Below, piece after piece: positions 1 to 8,924 of a stretch of DNA of 64,000 bases. Made by a program: the position numbers and the translations under genes. The first letter of the stretch is position 1, and every line of letters starts with the position of its first letter. The notes under the pieces were generated by a model. The model was not told where the DNA came from, did no database searches, and saw only the letters and a list, made by a program, of their open reading frames with translations. The DNA lies in the NCBI GenBank assembly GCA_963835215.1, contig CAWIES010000002.1:1550001-1614000 (forward strand), written 5' to 3'. The DNA is from Roseiarcus sp963835215. Lineage in GTDB: Bacteria > Pseudomonadota > Alphaproteobacteria > Rhizobiales > Beijerinckiaceae.

Positions 1-32
1 AGCACGTGCGCGACGTGCTGGCGCGGAGCTAG
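1..32 (+). CDS. C-terminal tail of an upstream gene (partial)
   Basis: One forward frame stays open from the window edge and ends in TAG at 30-32, reading HVRDVLARS before the stop. The stop lies seven bases before the ATG of the next gene, which is the spacing expected inside an operon. Nine residues cannot identify a family, so this is only a probable gene end. Confidence 0.35.
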   Translation, partial: HVRDVLARS

Positions 33-39
33 GGCGACG

Positions 40-948
40 ATGGACGAACGTCGGGCGAGCGCGACGAGCGCGCCGCAGTTCGTCTATCTCTGCTTTGGCG
101 TCTCGCCGAGCGTGAAGCGCGAGCTGGTCTACAGCATCGCAACGTTGCTGCCCGAGATCGGCGGCGACGCGGCGCGCATCACGATCTTCACCGATCGGCC
201 GCAGGATTTCGCGACCTGGCGCGAGCGCATCGTCGACATCGGCGGTCGTCTGACGGCGATGCGCTGGGTGGGCGATTGCGATTTCTTCTTTCGCGCCAAG
301 CCGGCGGTGCTCGCCGAGGCGCTGGCGCTGCACCAGCGCGCTTGCGTGATGCTCGACACCGACAGCTTCATCAGGCCGGGGTTCGCGGCGGCGGTGGAGC
401 GGGCGCTTGAGGCGGGCGCAGCGATGAACAGCCTCGTGCGCGCCAACCCCTATCCGTTCTTCGGCCCGTTCGAGACCGACCTGCCGCACCTCGGGCATTA
501 TCGCTTCGATGCCGCCGCTTCGGTGATGCTCAATTCCGGACTGGTGGCGGCGCGTTTCGAACATCTGCCGGTGATCGAAGATGCACTCGTGCTGCTCGAT
601 CGACTATGGGCAGCCAAGCTGCATCGCCATGACATCGAGCAATTCGCTGTCGCCGAATGTTTCCGGCTCGCCGGCGTCAAAGTCTCGCTGATCGGGAGCG
701 AGTTCGAGCATTATTGTCAGCACTGGTCGAAGCGCTACATGCGGCGCATGCTGCGCCGTTATGGGCCCTCGCCGGACGTAGTCCCGGTCGCGGCGCGGGC
801 GAGCATCGGCTTCTCCAAGACGCGGGTGCGCCTATTCAAGGGCGGCAAGCGCGCAAGGCTCGCGCTCAGGATGTTACGCCGCCGCTTGCGGCCGGGCGCC
901 GCCGCAGCTGGCCAAGCGGTTGAATCGCCGCGCGGGCCGGGCGTATGA
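40..948 (+). CDS. Glycosyltransferase-like hypothetical protein
   Basis: A 302-residue soluble protein with no signal peptide or membrane segment. It has a nucleotide-sugar transferase look: an early beta-alpha region and a DxD-type motif, LDTDSF, near residue 105, the usual metal/sugar-nucleotide site in GT-A enzymes. The C-terminal 60 residues are very rich in Arg and Lys. The ATG follows closely on the stop of the preceding gene, and its own TGA overlaps the ATG of mntR by four bases (ATGA), so the genes are probably translationally coupled. The substrate is unknown; the glycosyltransferase assignment rests only on the DxD motif and general layout. Confidence 0.55.
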   Translation: MDERRASATSAPQFVYLCFGVSPSVKRELVYSIATLLPEIGGDAARITIFTDRPQDFATWRERIVDIGGRLTAMRWVGDCDFFFRAKPAVLAEALALHQRACVMLDTDSFIRPGFAAAVERALEAGAAMNSLVRANPYPFFGPFETDLPHLGHYRFDAAASVMLNSGLVAARFEHLPVIEDALVLLDRLWAAKLHRHDIEQFAVAECFRLAGVKVSLIGSEFEHYCQHWSKRYMRRMLRRYGPSPDVVPVAARASIGFSKTRVRLFKGGKRARLALRMLRRRLRPGAAAAGQAVESPRGPGV

Positions 949-1445
949 CTGTAGCGGGCGGAACCGGGAAGACGCGGGTGGCGAAGACGACGCGCGGCGC
1001 CAAGACAAAGACGGCCGAGCCTGACCTCGCGACCGCGCCGGTGCAGGCGCGCCGCTTCGTCGCCGCGCGCCGTCGCCGCGCTAGCGCGACGCTGGAAGAT
1101 TACACCGAGCTGATCGCCGACCTGATCGCCCGCGATGGCGAGGCGCGCACCACCGACATCGCCGAGCGCCTCGGCGTCGCCCACCCGACCGCCAGCAAGG
1201 CGATCGGGCGGCTCGAGCGCGAAGGCCTCGCGCTCGTGCGCCCCTACCGCGGCGTCTCGCTCACCGCCGCCGGCCAGGCGATGGCCGAACGCTCGCGCCG
1301 GCGCCACCGGCTGGTCGTCGACCTGCTCGTCGCGGTCGGCGCGCCGCGCGAGGCGGCGGAAGCCGACGCCGAGGGTGTCGAGCACTATGTCTCGCCCGCG
1401 ACGCTGGCGGCGTTCGAGGCCTTCCTCGCGGCGCTGCGCAAATAG
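945..1445 (+). CDS. mntR: Manganese-responsive DtxR-family transcriptional regulator MntR
   Basis: A 166-residue protein with a basic, disordered first 40 residues, then a winged helix-turn-helix (about 50-115, with GEARTTDIAERLGVAHPTAS as the recognition unit) and a metal-binding dimerisation domain containing the conserved histidines and the EGVEHYVS segment. This is the short DtxR/MntR architecture without an SH3 domain, typical of proteobacterial MntR, which represses Mn import and induces efflux when Mn(II) is bound. The ATG overlaps the upstream stop. No Mn transporter is adjacent, so the regulon lies elsewhere. The iron exporter mbfA is two genes downstream on the other strand, which fits a metal-homeostasis neighbourhood. 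Confidence 0.88.
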   Translation: MTVAGGTGKTRVAKTTRGAKTKTAEPDLATAPVQARRFVAARRRRASATLEDYTELIADLIARDGEARTTDIAERLGVAHPTASKAIGRLEREGLALVRPYRGVSLTAAGQAMAERSRRRHRLVVDLLVAVGAPREAAEADAEGVEHYVSPATLAAFEAFLAALRK

Positions 1446-1490
1446 CGCCGTTCCCGTGAACGCGTCGAACCGATTTGAAGCGAGGGTTCG

Positions 1491-2195
1491 ATGATGACCG
1501 AGTGTTTGCGCGAATTCGGGCCGAAGATCTGGACCGCCGACGGCCCGCCGGTGTCTTTCTTCGGGTTCGCCTATTCGACTCGGATGGCGGCGATTCAATT
1601 GTCGAACGGTGGGCTTTTCATCTGGTCGCCGATCGCGCTGTCGACGGCGCTCAAGGGTGAGATCGACGCACTGGGAGCGGTTCGGTTTCTTGTTTCGCCC
1701 AACAAGCTGCACCACCTCTTTCTTGGCGACTGGAAGTCCGCCTATCCCGAGGCCCGGATGTTCGCCCCTCCCGGTCTACGGCGACGGCGCAAGAACCTCG
1801 CATTCGACGACGACCTCGGCGACGCGCCCGATCCGGTCTGGGCGGCGGACATCGACCAAGTTGCGCTGCGCGGTAGCTGGGCGATGACTGAGGTTGTGTT
1901 CTTTCATCACGCTAGCGGGACGGCAATTTTCGCCGACCTGATCCAGAACTTTCCGCCCGAGTGGTTCACCGGCTGGCGCGCGCCGCTTGCTCGCTACGCC
2001 GGCATTGTTGCGCCTCGGCCGAGCGCGCCGCGTGACTGGCGTTCGAGCTTCATCGACCGCAAGTCGGCGCGCGCGGCGCTGGCGCGCATCCTCGCGTGGC
2101 CGATCGAACGCGTGGTGATCGCGCATGGCGACCCGGTCGCCGCCGGCGGCGCGGCCTTCGTCCGCAAGGCTTTCGCTTGGCTGCGGCCGGCCTGA
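1491..2195 (+). CDS. DUF4336 domain-containing protein (metallo-beta-lactamase-like fold)
   Basis: A 234-residue cytoplasmic protein of the DUF4336 family, which is related to metallo-beta-lactamases. The family signature SPNKLHHLFLGDW lies near residue 70 and the conserved VIAHGDPV near the C-terminus. The biochemical function of the family is unknown. A second in-frame ATG follows the first immediately (1494); the first is used here. It starts 45 bases after mntR and ends 19 bases before the convergent stop of mbfA. Confidence 0.75.
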   Translation: MMTECLREFGPKIWTADGPPVSFFGFAYSTRMAAIQLSNGGLFIWSPIALSTALKGEIDALGAVRFLVSPNKLHHLFLGDWKSAYPEARMFAPPGLRRRRKNLAFDDDLGDAPDPVWAADIDQVALRGSWAMTEVVFFHHASGTAIFADLIQNFPPEWFTGWRAPLARYAGIVAPRPSAPRDWRSSFIDRKSARAALARILAWPIERVVIAHGDPVAAGGAAFVRKAFAWLRPA

Positions 2196-2214
2196 GCGCG
2201 CCGGCTGGCGGCGC

Positions 2215-3171
2215 CTAGCTGCTCCCGATCAGCACGCCCGCCGCCAGCACGAGACCGCCGCCAAGCATGACCTTCGCGGCAGCAGAGAGCGGCGGCGTGT
2301 CCATGTAGCGCCACTGGATCCAGGCGATGATCGCCAGTTCGAAGACGACGACAATGCAGGAGATGACCGTCGCGGTGACGAAGCTCGGGATCAAAAAGGG
2401 CAGCGTGTGGCCGATGCCACCCGCCGTCGTCATCAGGCCGCAGACCGCGCCGCGCAACAGCGGCGCGCCGCGCCCCGACAGCTTGCCGTCGTCGGCCAGC
2501 GCCTCGGCAAAGCCCATCGAAATGCCGGCGCCGATCGAGGCCGCCATGCCGACAAGAAACGCGTTCCAGGGAATATGGGTCGCGAAAGCGGCGGCGAATA
2601 CAGGGGCCAGCGTCGACACCGAGCCGTCCATCAGGCCGACCAGGCCAGGCTGGATAACTTGCAGAATGAACTGCTTGCGCCCGCCTTCGTCCTCGTCGCG
2701 GCGCGCTTGCGGCGTGAGGTACTGAACTTCGAGTTCGGCGGCGAGATGCTCGTGCTGATCCTCGGCTTCGGCGAGATCGCCAAACAGCTTGCGGATCGAA
2801 GCGTCGCTCGTGCGCTCCGCCGCGAGACGATAGAAACGCGCCGCGTCCTGCTCCATCTCGCGCGCGCGTTGACGCACGGCCTCGACCCGCAGCGGTCGCA
2901 ATTGCCAGATCGGCTTGCGCACGGTTCCGCCGCGAACGTCGTGGCGTCGGATGAGCGGGATGTGCTCGCCGAATTTCTGGGTGAAGAGATCGATCAGGCG
3001 ACGACGATGGACGTTTTCCTCCGCCGCCATTTCGCCGAAGACCTTGGCCGTCGAGGGATAGTCGTCGCGCAGCCCGTCGGCGAAGTCGGCGAAAATGCGC
3101 CCGTCCTCTTCTTCGTTGGCGATCGCCAGCGCAATGATCTCGCGCTCAGTCAGATCGGCCAATTTGCGCAT
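2215..3171 (-). CDS. mbfA: Membrane-bound ferritin-like/VIT1 iron exporter MbfA
   Basis: A 318-residue fusion of an N-terminal rubrerythrin/ferritin-like helical domain and a C-terminal VIT1-type transporter domain. The ferritin-like part (about 1-145) carries the Glu/His iron ligands in NEEEDGRIFADF, AAEENVHRRR, EMEQDAARFY and AEAEDQHEHL. The membrane part has the LVGLMDGSVSTLAPVFAAAF opening typical of VIT1 and about five hydrophobic segments. Characterised homologues in Bradyrhizobium and Agrobacterium export iron from the cytoplasm under high iron or peroxide stress. The reading frame runs further upstream, but the homologous start is the ATG at 3171 (MRKLADLTE). Homologues are Irr-regulated; I did not identify an ICE box here. 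Confidence 0.9.
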   Translation of the reverse strand: MRKLADLTEREIIALAIANEEEDGRIFADFADGLRDDYPSTAKVFGEMAAEENVHRRRLIDLFTQKFGEHIPLIRRHDVRGGTVRKPIWQLRPLRVEAVRQRAREMEQDAARFYRLAAERTSDASIRKLFGDLAEAEDQHEHLAAELEVQYLTPQARRDEDEGGRKQFILQVIQPGLVGLMDGSVSTLAPVFAAAFATHIPWNAFLVGMAASIGAGISMGFAEALADDGKLSGRGAPLLRGAVCGLMTTAGGIGHTLPFLIPSFVTATVISCIVVVFELAIIAWIQWRYMDTPPLSAAAKVMLGGGLVLAAGVLIGSS

Positions 3172-3347
3172 GGAGGCGGCTCCGAGGCGAGAGGGCGGCA
3201 AAGCGGGCCGCGCGGCGCGACGGGTGGCGGCGCGGGGTCGACCCCTTTCTAGTGAGCGGCCGGCGCGGGGGTCAACCGTCGCTTGCTTTGGCGCGGGGCC
3301 TCGTCTAGGCCACGGGCCCTCAACCCTTTGAGATAAGCGCGCTCGCC

Positions 3348-4475
3348 GTGACCGCACCACCCAAGCTCGATCAATTCTCGCGCGTCGTCGTCAAAGTCGG
3401 CTCGTCGCTGCTGGTCGACGCCGCCAAGGGCGCGGTGAAGCAGGATTGGCTGGAGGCGCTGGTCGAGGACCTCGCCGCCCTGCACCGGCGCGGCGCCGAT
3501 GTGCTGGTCGTCTCCTCGGGGGCGATCGCGCTGGGGCGGCGCGTCGCCGGTCTGCCGGCCGGCGCCTTGAAGCTCGAGGACAGCCAGGCGGCGGCGGCGA
3601 TCGGCCAGATCGCGCTCGCCAGAGCCTGGTCGCTGACGCTGCATCGCCACGGCATCGTCGCTGGTCAGGTGTTGCTGACGCTGCAAGATACCGAGGAGCG
3701 GCGTCGCTATCTCAACGCGCGCGAAACGCTTGGCCGCTTGTCGGCGATGCGCGCCGTGCCGGTGATCAACGAGAACGACACGGTGGCGACGAGCGAAATC
3801 CGCTACGGCGACAACGACCGCCTCGCCGCGCGCGTCGCGGCGATGGCGAGCGCCGATCTCCTGATCCTGCTCTCCGACGTCGCCGGCCTCTATGACGCGC
3901 CGCCCGAAGCCAATCCCAACGCCAAGTTGATCCCGATCGTCGAACGGCTCACCCCGCAGATCGAGGCGATGGCGGGCGGGGCCGCATCCGAAACATCGCG
4001 CGGGGGCATGCGCACCAAGATCGAGGCGGCGCGCATCGCCGCCGCTGGCGGCGCGCATATGGTGATCGCCGATGGGCGGGTCGCTCACCCGATTGCACGC
4101 GTGGCAGAAGGCGCGCCCTGCACCTGGTTCCTGACGCCCTCCAATCCGGTGACCGCGCGCAAGGCATGGATCGGCGGCACGCTGGAGCTCAAGGGCGCGG
4201 TGACGATCGACGCCGGCGCGGCGCGGGCGCTGGCGAGCGGCAAGAGCCTGCTGCCGGCCGGCGTGACGCGGGTCGAGGGCGTGTTCGCGCGCGGCGATTG
4301 CGTCGCGATCCGCGACGAGCAGGGCGCCGAGATCGGCCGCGGCCTGATCGCCTATGACGCGCGGCACGCCGAGCAAATCCGCGGCCGCAACTCGCGCGAC
4401 ATCGCGCAAATTCTCAGCGGCCCCGGCCGCGCCGAAATGATCCACCGCGACGACATGACGCTGGCGGAACGGTAG
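3348..4475 (+). CDS. proB: Glutamate 5-kinase
   Basis: Catalyses ATP-dependent phosphorylation of L-glutamate, the first step of proline synthesis. The 375 residues show an amino-acid-kinase domain with KVGSSLL near the start, SSGAIALGRR near 55, NENDTVAT near 142 and RYGDNDRLAARVA just after it, followed by a C-terminal PUA domain (about 275-365). Start is GTG at 3348, divergent from mbfA. In many alphaproteobacteria the order is obgE-proB-proA; here neither partner is adjacent, so proB seems to be a single gene. Confidence 0.95.
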   Translation: MTAPPKLDQFSRVVVKVGSSLLVDAAKGAVKQDWLEALVEDLAALHRRGADVLVVSSGAIALGRRVAGLPAGALKLEDSQAAAAIGQIALARAWSLTLHRHGIVAGQVLLTLQDTEERRRYLNARETLGRLSAMRAVPVINENDTVATSEIRYGDNDRLAARVAAMASADLLILLSDVAGLYDAPPEANPNAKLIPIVERLTPQIEAMAGGAASETSRGGMRTKIEAARIAAAGGAHMVIADGRVAHPIARVAEGAPCTWFLTPSNPVTARKAWIGGTLELKGAVTIDAGAARALASGKSLLPAGVTRVEGVFARGDCVAIRDEQGAEIGRGLIAYDARHAEQIRGRNSRDIAQILSGPGRAEMIHRDDMTLAER

Positions 4476-4479
4476 CGCT

Positions 4480-4498
4480 CCCCTCCCGCAAGGAGGGG
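4480..4498. terminator. Hairpin between convergent proB and a small membrane-protein gene
   Basis: A 7-bp GC stem (CCCCTCC / GGAGGGG) with a 5-base loop lies just after the proB stop and before the convergent gene end at 4502. There is no T-run, so it may be a weak bidirectional terminator or a remnant of the CTCCCGC-type repeat seen elsewhere in the window. Confidence 0.4.
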
Positions 4499-4501
4499 CG
4501 A

Positions 4502-4801
4502 CTATGACGGAGGGTCGTTCGGCTGTGGGTGCACCCGCCTCAGCAAGCCGTCCACGCATCCTTTGAACAACAGATAGAAGCCGAGGCTGAGGTAGCCCCA
4601 GAAGACCAGCTCGATGAGTTGCAGGACGCCGCCGTCGAGCGCCGCCATCGCGCCGTACTGCGAGAGCAGGCGGAAGTTCTCCATGAAGAGATAGGCGAGG
4701 TTGAGCGAGCACAACGCGAAGGCGCCGATAAACACGCCCATCGCCAGGAACGTGCGCCAGGCGGGGCCGTTGAAGATCGCGTCGAGCAGGCGGCGAAACA
4801 T
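4502..4801 (-). CDS. Small hypothetical membrane protein
   Basis: A 99-residue protein with two probable membrane helices, roughly residues 16-40 (FLAMGVFIGAFALCSLNLAYLF) and 60-82 (LIELVFWGYLSLGFYLLF). The N-terminus is short and positively charged and the C-terminal tail is polar. Its stop is convergent with proB; its start lies nine bases downstream of the ppc stop, so it is probably co-transcribed with ppc. No known family recognised. Confidence 0.7.
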   Translation of the reverse strand: MFRRLLDAIFNGPAWRTFLAMGVFIGAFALCSLNLAYLFMENFRLLSQYGAMAALDGGVLQLIELVFWGYLSLGFYLLFKGCVDGLLRRVHPQPNDPPS

Positions 4802-4809
4802 GGTCCAGC

Positions 4810-7596
4810 TTAGCCGCTATTTCGCAAGCCTGCTGAGACGCCGTTAATCGTCAGTTGAATGCCCGAGAGCACCTTGTCGCTCGGCGCGTGGCCACGGTGC
4901 AGTTTGAGCAGTTCGACCTGCACGTGGTTGAGCGGGTCGAGATAGGGGAAGCGATTGCGGATCGAGCGCAGCAGCAGCGGATTGCTCTCCAACAATTCGC
5001 TCTGCTCCATGATCGCGTTGAGCGCGTCGACCGCGTCATGCCACTCGCGCGAGATGCGCGAGAAAATTGCTTCGCGCAACGCGACGTCGGGCACCAGCGC
5101 GGCGTAGCGCGAGGCGATGGCGAGGCTCGATTTCGCCAGCACCATGTCCATGTTGGAGAGCTGGGTGCGGAAAAACGGCCAGCGGCGATACATCGTCCTT
5201 AACTGCTGCATGCCGTCCTTCGGGTGAGCGGCGACAAATTCCTTGATCGCCGAGCCGAAGCCGAACCAGCCCGGCAGCATCAGCCGGCACTGCGCCCAAG
5301 AGAACACCCAAGGGATCGCGCGCAGATCCTCGATCGCCGTCGTCTTTTTGCGCGAGGCGGGGCGCGAGCCGATGTTCAGCGTCGCGATCTCGGTGATGAC
5401 GGTTGAAGACCAGAAATAGGTCTCGAAGCCCTCCGTCTCGTAGACGAGGCCGCGATAGGCCTTATAGGCGCTGGCCGACAGCGCCTCCATCGCGCTGAGA
5501 AAGGCCGGATCGGGGGCGGCGGCTTGCTCCTGCAGCAGGGTCGCCTCCAGCGTTGCCGAGACTAGGGTCTCGAGGTTGCGTCGCCCGACTTCGCCGTTGG
5601 AATATTTGCTGGAGATGATTTCGCCCTGTTCGGTGATGCGGATCTGGCCGGCAACCGCGCCGCCCGGCTGGGCGAGGATCGCTTCGTAGCTCGGACCACC
5701 GCCACGACCGACCGAGCCGCCGCGACCGTGGAACAGGCGAATGCGCACGCCGTGGCGGCGGAACACTTCGACCAGTCCGATCTCGGCCTTGTAGAGTTCC
5801 CAGCCCGAGGTGACGAAGCCCCCGTCCTTGTTGGAATCGGAGTAGCCGAGCATCACTTCTTGTTCGCCGCCGAGGCTATCGACCAGACGTCGATAGGTGT
5901 GCAGCGAAAGCAACTCGTCCATCACGTCGATGCAAGCGCGCAAATCGTCGATGGTTTCAAATAGCGGCACGAGGTTGAGCGCCGAGCGCCCCTCCGCGGA
6001 AACGAGCCCAACCTCCTTGAGCAGCAGCGCCAGTTCGAGCAGATCGGAGACCGATCGCGCCATCGAGATGATGGCGGTGCGAATGGCGCCGGCGCCATAG
6101 CGCATACGAATCTCGGCGGCGGCGCGAAATATTTTGAGCTCGCCGGTCGTCTCCTCGCTGTAAGCGATGAAAGGCGAGACCAGAGGGCGTGGCGAGTTGA
6201 GTTCGCGGGTCAGAAGCGCGACGCGCCCCGCTTCGTCGAGCGTGAGATAGTCGACACCGGGATTGGCGGCGGCGAAGAGCTCGGCGATGGTGCGCTCGTG
6301 GACATTGGAATTTTGCCGCATGTCGAGCGGCGCAAGGTGGAAGCCGAAGACATCGACGGCGCGGCGCAGGGTGCGCAACCGGCCACGGGCGAGGGTCGCC
6401 ATGCCGTGCGCTTCCAGCGACTGGGAAATGATCGCGAGATCGGCGGCGAATTCCTTCGGGTCGGCATAGGGCTCGGCGTCGGTCAGCGGCTGGCGCAGCG
6501 CCATGACGTGATCGAGTTTGCGTGCGGTCTTGGCGACGCGCGAATAGAGGCCGGCGATCGCGCGTCGGTAGGGCTCGTCGCGGCGCGTGGTCGACCCATC
6601 GGAGGAGCGGTCGGCGAGCGCGGTGAGCGCGTCGCTGACCTTGGCCAGGGTCGCGCTCAGCGACAGTTCGCCGCCGAGCTGGTGCAACTCTTCGAGATAA
6701 TGGGCGAGGGCGGCGGCGCTCTGCAGCCGCATCGTCTCGTTCATCACCTCGGCGGTCACGAACGGGTTGCCGTCGCGGTCGCCGCCGATCCATGAGCCAA
6801 CGCGCAGGAAACAGTCGAGGCGCTTGGCGCCGTCGGCGGGCGCCTGCCGGGCGAGCTCGTCCTCGACCGCGCCATAGATGCGCGGCAACTCGCCAAAGAA
6901 GGTGTAGTCGTAATAGGTGAGGCCGTTGGCGACCTCGTCGATCACCTTCAGCCGCGTCTGGCGTAGCATGCTGGTGCGCCACAAAACGAGCACGGCGCGG
7001 CGCAGCTCTTCGTCATTGTGCGCGAGCTCGGCCTCATCCCCTTCCAGGCCGTGACGCGCGTCGATCAGGCGCGCGATCTCCAATTCGCGGGTGAGCGTGC
7101 TCTTGCGCCGCACTTCGGTCGGGTGGGCGGTCAACACCGGGCTGACCAGCGCGCCGTCGAAGAAGGCGCGCAAGGCGGCGGCGTCGATGCCCGCTTCTGC
7201 GGCGCGCTTGAAGGCATGGGCGAGGGCGCCGGGCCGCGGCTCCGACTTCATCCGCACATGCGCGCGGTTGCGGCGGATGTGATGCTGGTCTTCGGCGATG
7301 TTGGCGAGGTGCGAAAAATAGCTGAAGGCGCGCACCAGCGCCAAAGTCTGGTCGTTTTCGAGACTGTCGAGCGTAGCCTCCAGCTCGCGCCGGGCGGCGA
7401 TTTCGTTGTCGCGATGGAAACGGATCGAGGCCTGCCTGACCCGTTCAACGATCTCGTAGACGTCGGCGCCTTCCTGCTCGCGAACCGTGTCGCCGAGCAG
7501 GCGGCCGAGCAGACGGATGTCTTCGCGCAGCGGCTCGTCTTTTTCGGCTTCAGCGGCTTTGTGCTCGGCGGTGCGCTCTTTGACGGCGATCGGCAT
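4810..7596 (-). CDS. ppc: Phosphoenolpyruvate carboxylase
   Basis: Carboxylates PEP to oxaloacetate, replenishing the TCA cycle. The protein is 928 residues, normal for the family. Visible landmarks are the catalytic His segment TAHPTEVRRKS (His about 158), the second signature LFHGRGGSVGRGGG with its glycine-rich loop, the GYSDSNKDGG segment and a C-terminal tail ending RNSG where most bacterial enzymes end RNTG. The frame extends upstream to 7659, but the ATG at 7596 is preceded by AGGAAA at good spacing and begins at the usual family position. Together with the malic enzyme at 44.5 kb this window holds two C3/C4 node enzymes. Confidence 0.95.
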   Translation of the reverse strand: MPIAVKERTAEHKAAEAEKDEPLREDIRLLGRLLGDTVREQEGADVYEIVERVRQASIRFHRDNEIAARRELEATLDSLENDQTLALVRAFSYFSHLANIAEDQHHIRRNRAHVRMKSEPRPGALAHAFKRAAEAGIDAAALRAFFDGALVSPVLTAHPTEVRRKSTLTRELEIARLIDARHGLEGDEAELAHNDEELRRAVLVLWRTSMLRQTRLKVIDEVANGLTYYDYTFFGELPRIYGAVEDELARQAPADGAKRLDCFLRVGSWIGGDRDGNPFVTAEVMNETMRLQSAAALAHYLEELHQLGGELSLSATLAKVSDALTALADRSSDGSTTRRDEPYRRAIAGLYSRVAKTARKLDHVMALRQPLTDAEPYADPKEFAADLAIISQSLEAHGMATLARGRLRTLRRAVDVFGFHLAPLDMRQNSNVHERTIAELFAAANPGVDYLTLDEAGRVALLTRELNSPRPLVSPFIAYSEETTGELKIFRAAAEIRMRYGAGAIRTAIISMARSVSDLLELALLLKEVGLVSAEGRSALNLVPLFETIDDLRACIDVMDELLSLHTYRRLVDSLGGEQEVMLGYSDSNKDGGFVTSGWELYKAEIGLVEVFRRHGVRIRLFHGRGGSVGRGGGPSYEAILAQPGGAVAGQIRITEQGEIISSKYSNGEVGRRNLETLVSATLEATLLQEQAAAPDPAFLSAMEALSASAYKAYRGLVYETEGFETYFWSSTVITEIATLNIGSRPASRKKTTAIEDLRAIPWVFSWAQCRLMLPGWFGFGSAIKEFVAAHPKDGMQQLRTMYRRWPFFRTQLSNMDMVLAKSSLAIASRYAALVPDVALREAIFSRISREWHDAVDALNAIMEQSELLESNPLLLRSIRNRFPYLDPLNHVQVELLKLHRGHAPSDKVLSGIQLTINGVSAGLRNSG

Positions 7597-7722
7597 CGGC
7601 GGTTTCCTGAGCAGGCGGCGGGCGGCCGGGCGCGGGTTGAACTGGGGAGCGATCCTCAACCTTGGTATTTGTGCAGCGCATCAAAGTGCGGCGCAAGCCC
7701 CTGGCCGGGCTTTCGTCCCATG

Positions 7723-7747
7723 CCCCTCTCCCGCAACGGGAGAGGGG
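7723..7747. repeat. CTCTCCCG inverted repeat upstream of ppc
   Basis: An 11-bp perfect stem (CCCCTCTCCCG / CGGGAGAGGGG) with loop CAA lies between the vsr stop and the ppc start. The same stem type (CCCTCTCCCGC / GCGGGAGAGGG) occurs inside hrpB at 54317-54341, so this is a dispersed palindromic repeat. It could also end transcription from vsr. Confidence 0.6.
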
Positions 7748-7813
7748 GAGGGGAGGAGAGCCACCGTCAAACGACGGGTCGTGGCGAGGGGGGAGGTCAC
7801 CCCGCCAAAAGAC

Positions 7814-8182
7814 TTAAGCAAATTCGGCGCCGAGCCGGGCGCGCAGCCTTGCGGCGTCCTTCAGTTCGCACTCGTAAATTGTCAGCGCGCGCCAGCCCAG
7901 GCCAGCGAGCGCCGCGAGCGTCGCTGCGTCGCGATCGCGGTTGCGGGCAATTTTCGTTTGCCAATATTCGGCGTTGTCCTTAGGCGGACGCGCGCCGCGC
8001 GGGCAGTCGTGCCCGTGCCAGAAGCAGCCGTGCACGAAGATCGCCAGCTTGCGGCGCCCGTAGACGATGTCCGGTTTGCCCGGCAGGTCGGCGCGATTGA
8101 GCCGGTAGCCGGGCGCGATGGCGCGCAGCATGGCGCGCACTTTCAGCTCCGGCCCGGTGCCTTGCGACTTGACCGCCCGCAT
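7814..8182 (-). CDS. vsr: Very short patch repair endonuclease Vsr
   Basis: Vsr nicks next to T:G mismatches that arise when 5-methylcytosine deaminates, so it accompanies C5-cytosine methyltransferases. The 122-residue protein keeps the core: MRAVKSQGTGPEL at the N-terminus, the catalytic Asp in LPGKPDIVY and HGCFWHGHDC with the active-site and zinc-binding His/Cys residues. The frame is open for about 25 codons upstream but contains no start codon there, so ATG 8182 is used; the protein is slightly short compared with the usual 135-155. The partner methyltransferase at 8.9-10.1 kb is broken, leaving Vsr apparently intact and alone. Confidence 0.88.
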   Translation of the reverse strand: MRAVKSQGTGPELKVRAMLRAIAPGYRLNRADLPGKPDIVYGRRKLAIFVHGCFWHGHDCPRGARPPKDNAEYWQTKIARNRDRDAATLAALAGLGWRALTIYECELKDAARLRARLGAEFA

Positions 8183-8327
8183 GACGGCGGAGCGTTCGGG
8201 GGAGGGGGCGCGGGGTTCATTCCTGCGGAGTCGACTAGGACTGCTGCAAGCTTGTTAGGGGAAGCGCGGCGGCGGGTAAAGCGCTCCCGGGCCCCTTCGT
8301 AATCTCGGGACTCTTCAGGGGTGGCAT

Positions 8328-8843
8328 CTAATCGTCTCCGCCATCGCCTTCGACTTCGGTTGCCAGCGGAAGCAATTCTCGATGGTATTTCTGCAGCCGT
8401 TCGAAGTGCGCTTGAATTGCGCCTGCAATCTCCTTGGAATTCTTTACTGCAAGGAAGTGGCCGACGATTTGACTGTAATGTTCCGCTTGCCGCGGCAGCC
8501 GGAGAGCTGGGTCTTTCTTCTCCCTGATTTCCGCATCGGCCATGACTTGGATTTTGTGGGAGGGCGTGGGCACCTTGATCTTATTCGCGGGAGGCTTGGG
8601 CACCTTGCCGTTCATTAGGGCAGATTTCGGGTGGAATTCGTGGAAAAGCGCGTCCTCGATCGCGTTGATTTCTTCTCTATTCGCTACGGGGTACGTCCAA
8701 ACCCAGGCGATCTCCCACACGTCGATTTGACGATTCGCGATTATGTCACTCCGCGCCGCGGTGAGATGACGGTTTAAGCCGGCACGGATGCCGTCCACCG
8801 ACTTCCCGACGTAAATCGGGACCTGATCGAGATCGCAAAGCAC
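8328..8843 (-). CDS. GIY-YIG nuclease family protein, 5' end missing or altered
   Basis: A 171-residue product beginning with GTG. The sequence VPIYVGKS is the YIG half of a GIY-YIG nuclease domain. The GIY half is encoded just upstream in the same frame (GCYVL) but is preceded by an in-frame TAA with no start codon between, so the first strand of the catalytic domain is not translated from any legal start. The C-terminal half is charged and helical, without recognised motifs. Base composition is more AT-rich than its neighbours, consistent with transfer. It sits between vsr and the broken methyltransferase. Probably a gene that has lost its start; otherwise an N-terminally shortened protein of doubtful activity. 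Confidence 0.55.
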   Translation of the reverse strand: MLCDLDQVPIYVGKSVDGIRAGLNRHLTAARSDIIANRQIDVWEIAWVWTYPVANREEINAIEDALFHEFHPKSALMNGKVPKPPANKIKVPTPSHKIQVMADAEIREKKDPALRLPRQAEHYSQIVGHFLAVKNSKEIAGAIQAHFERLQKYHRELLPLATEVEGDGGDD

Positions 8844-8924
8844 ATAGCAGCCAACTTAAGTCGGCAGCGGGCGAACAGCTTTCCGCCGAACGGCAAGCAA
8901 TAGCCGCAGCTCACTCCGCGGCAA

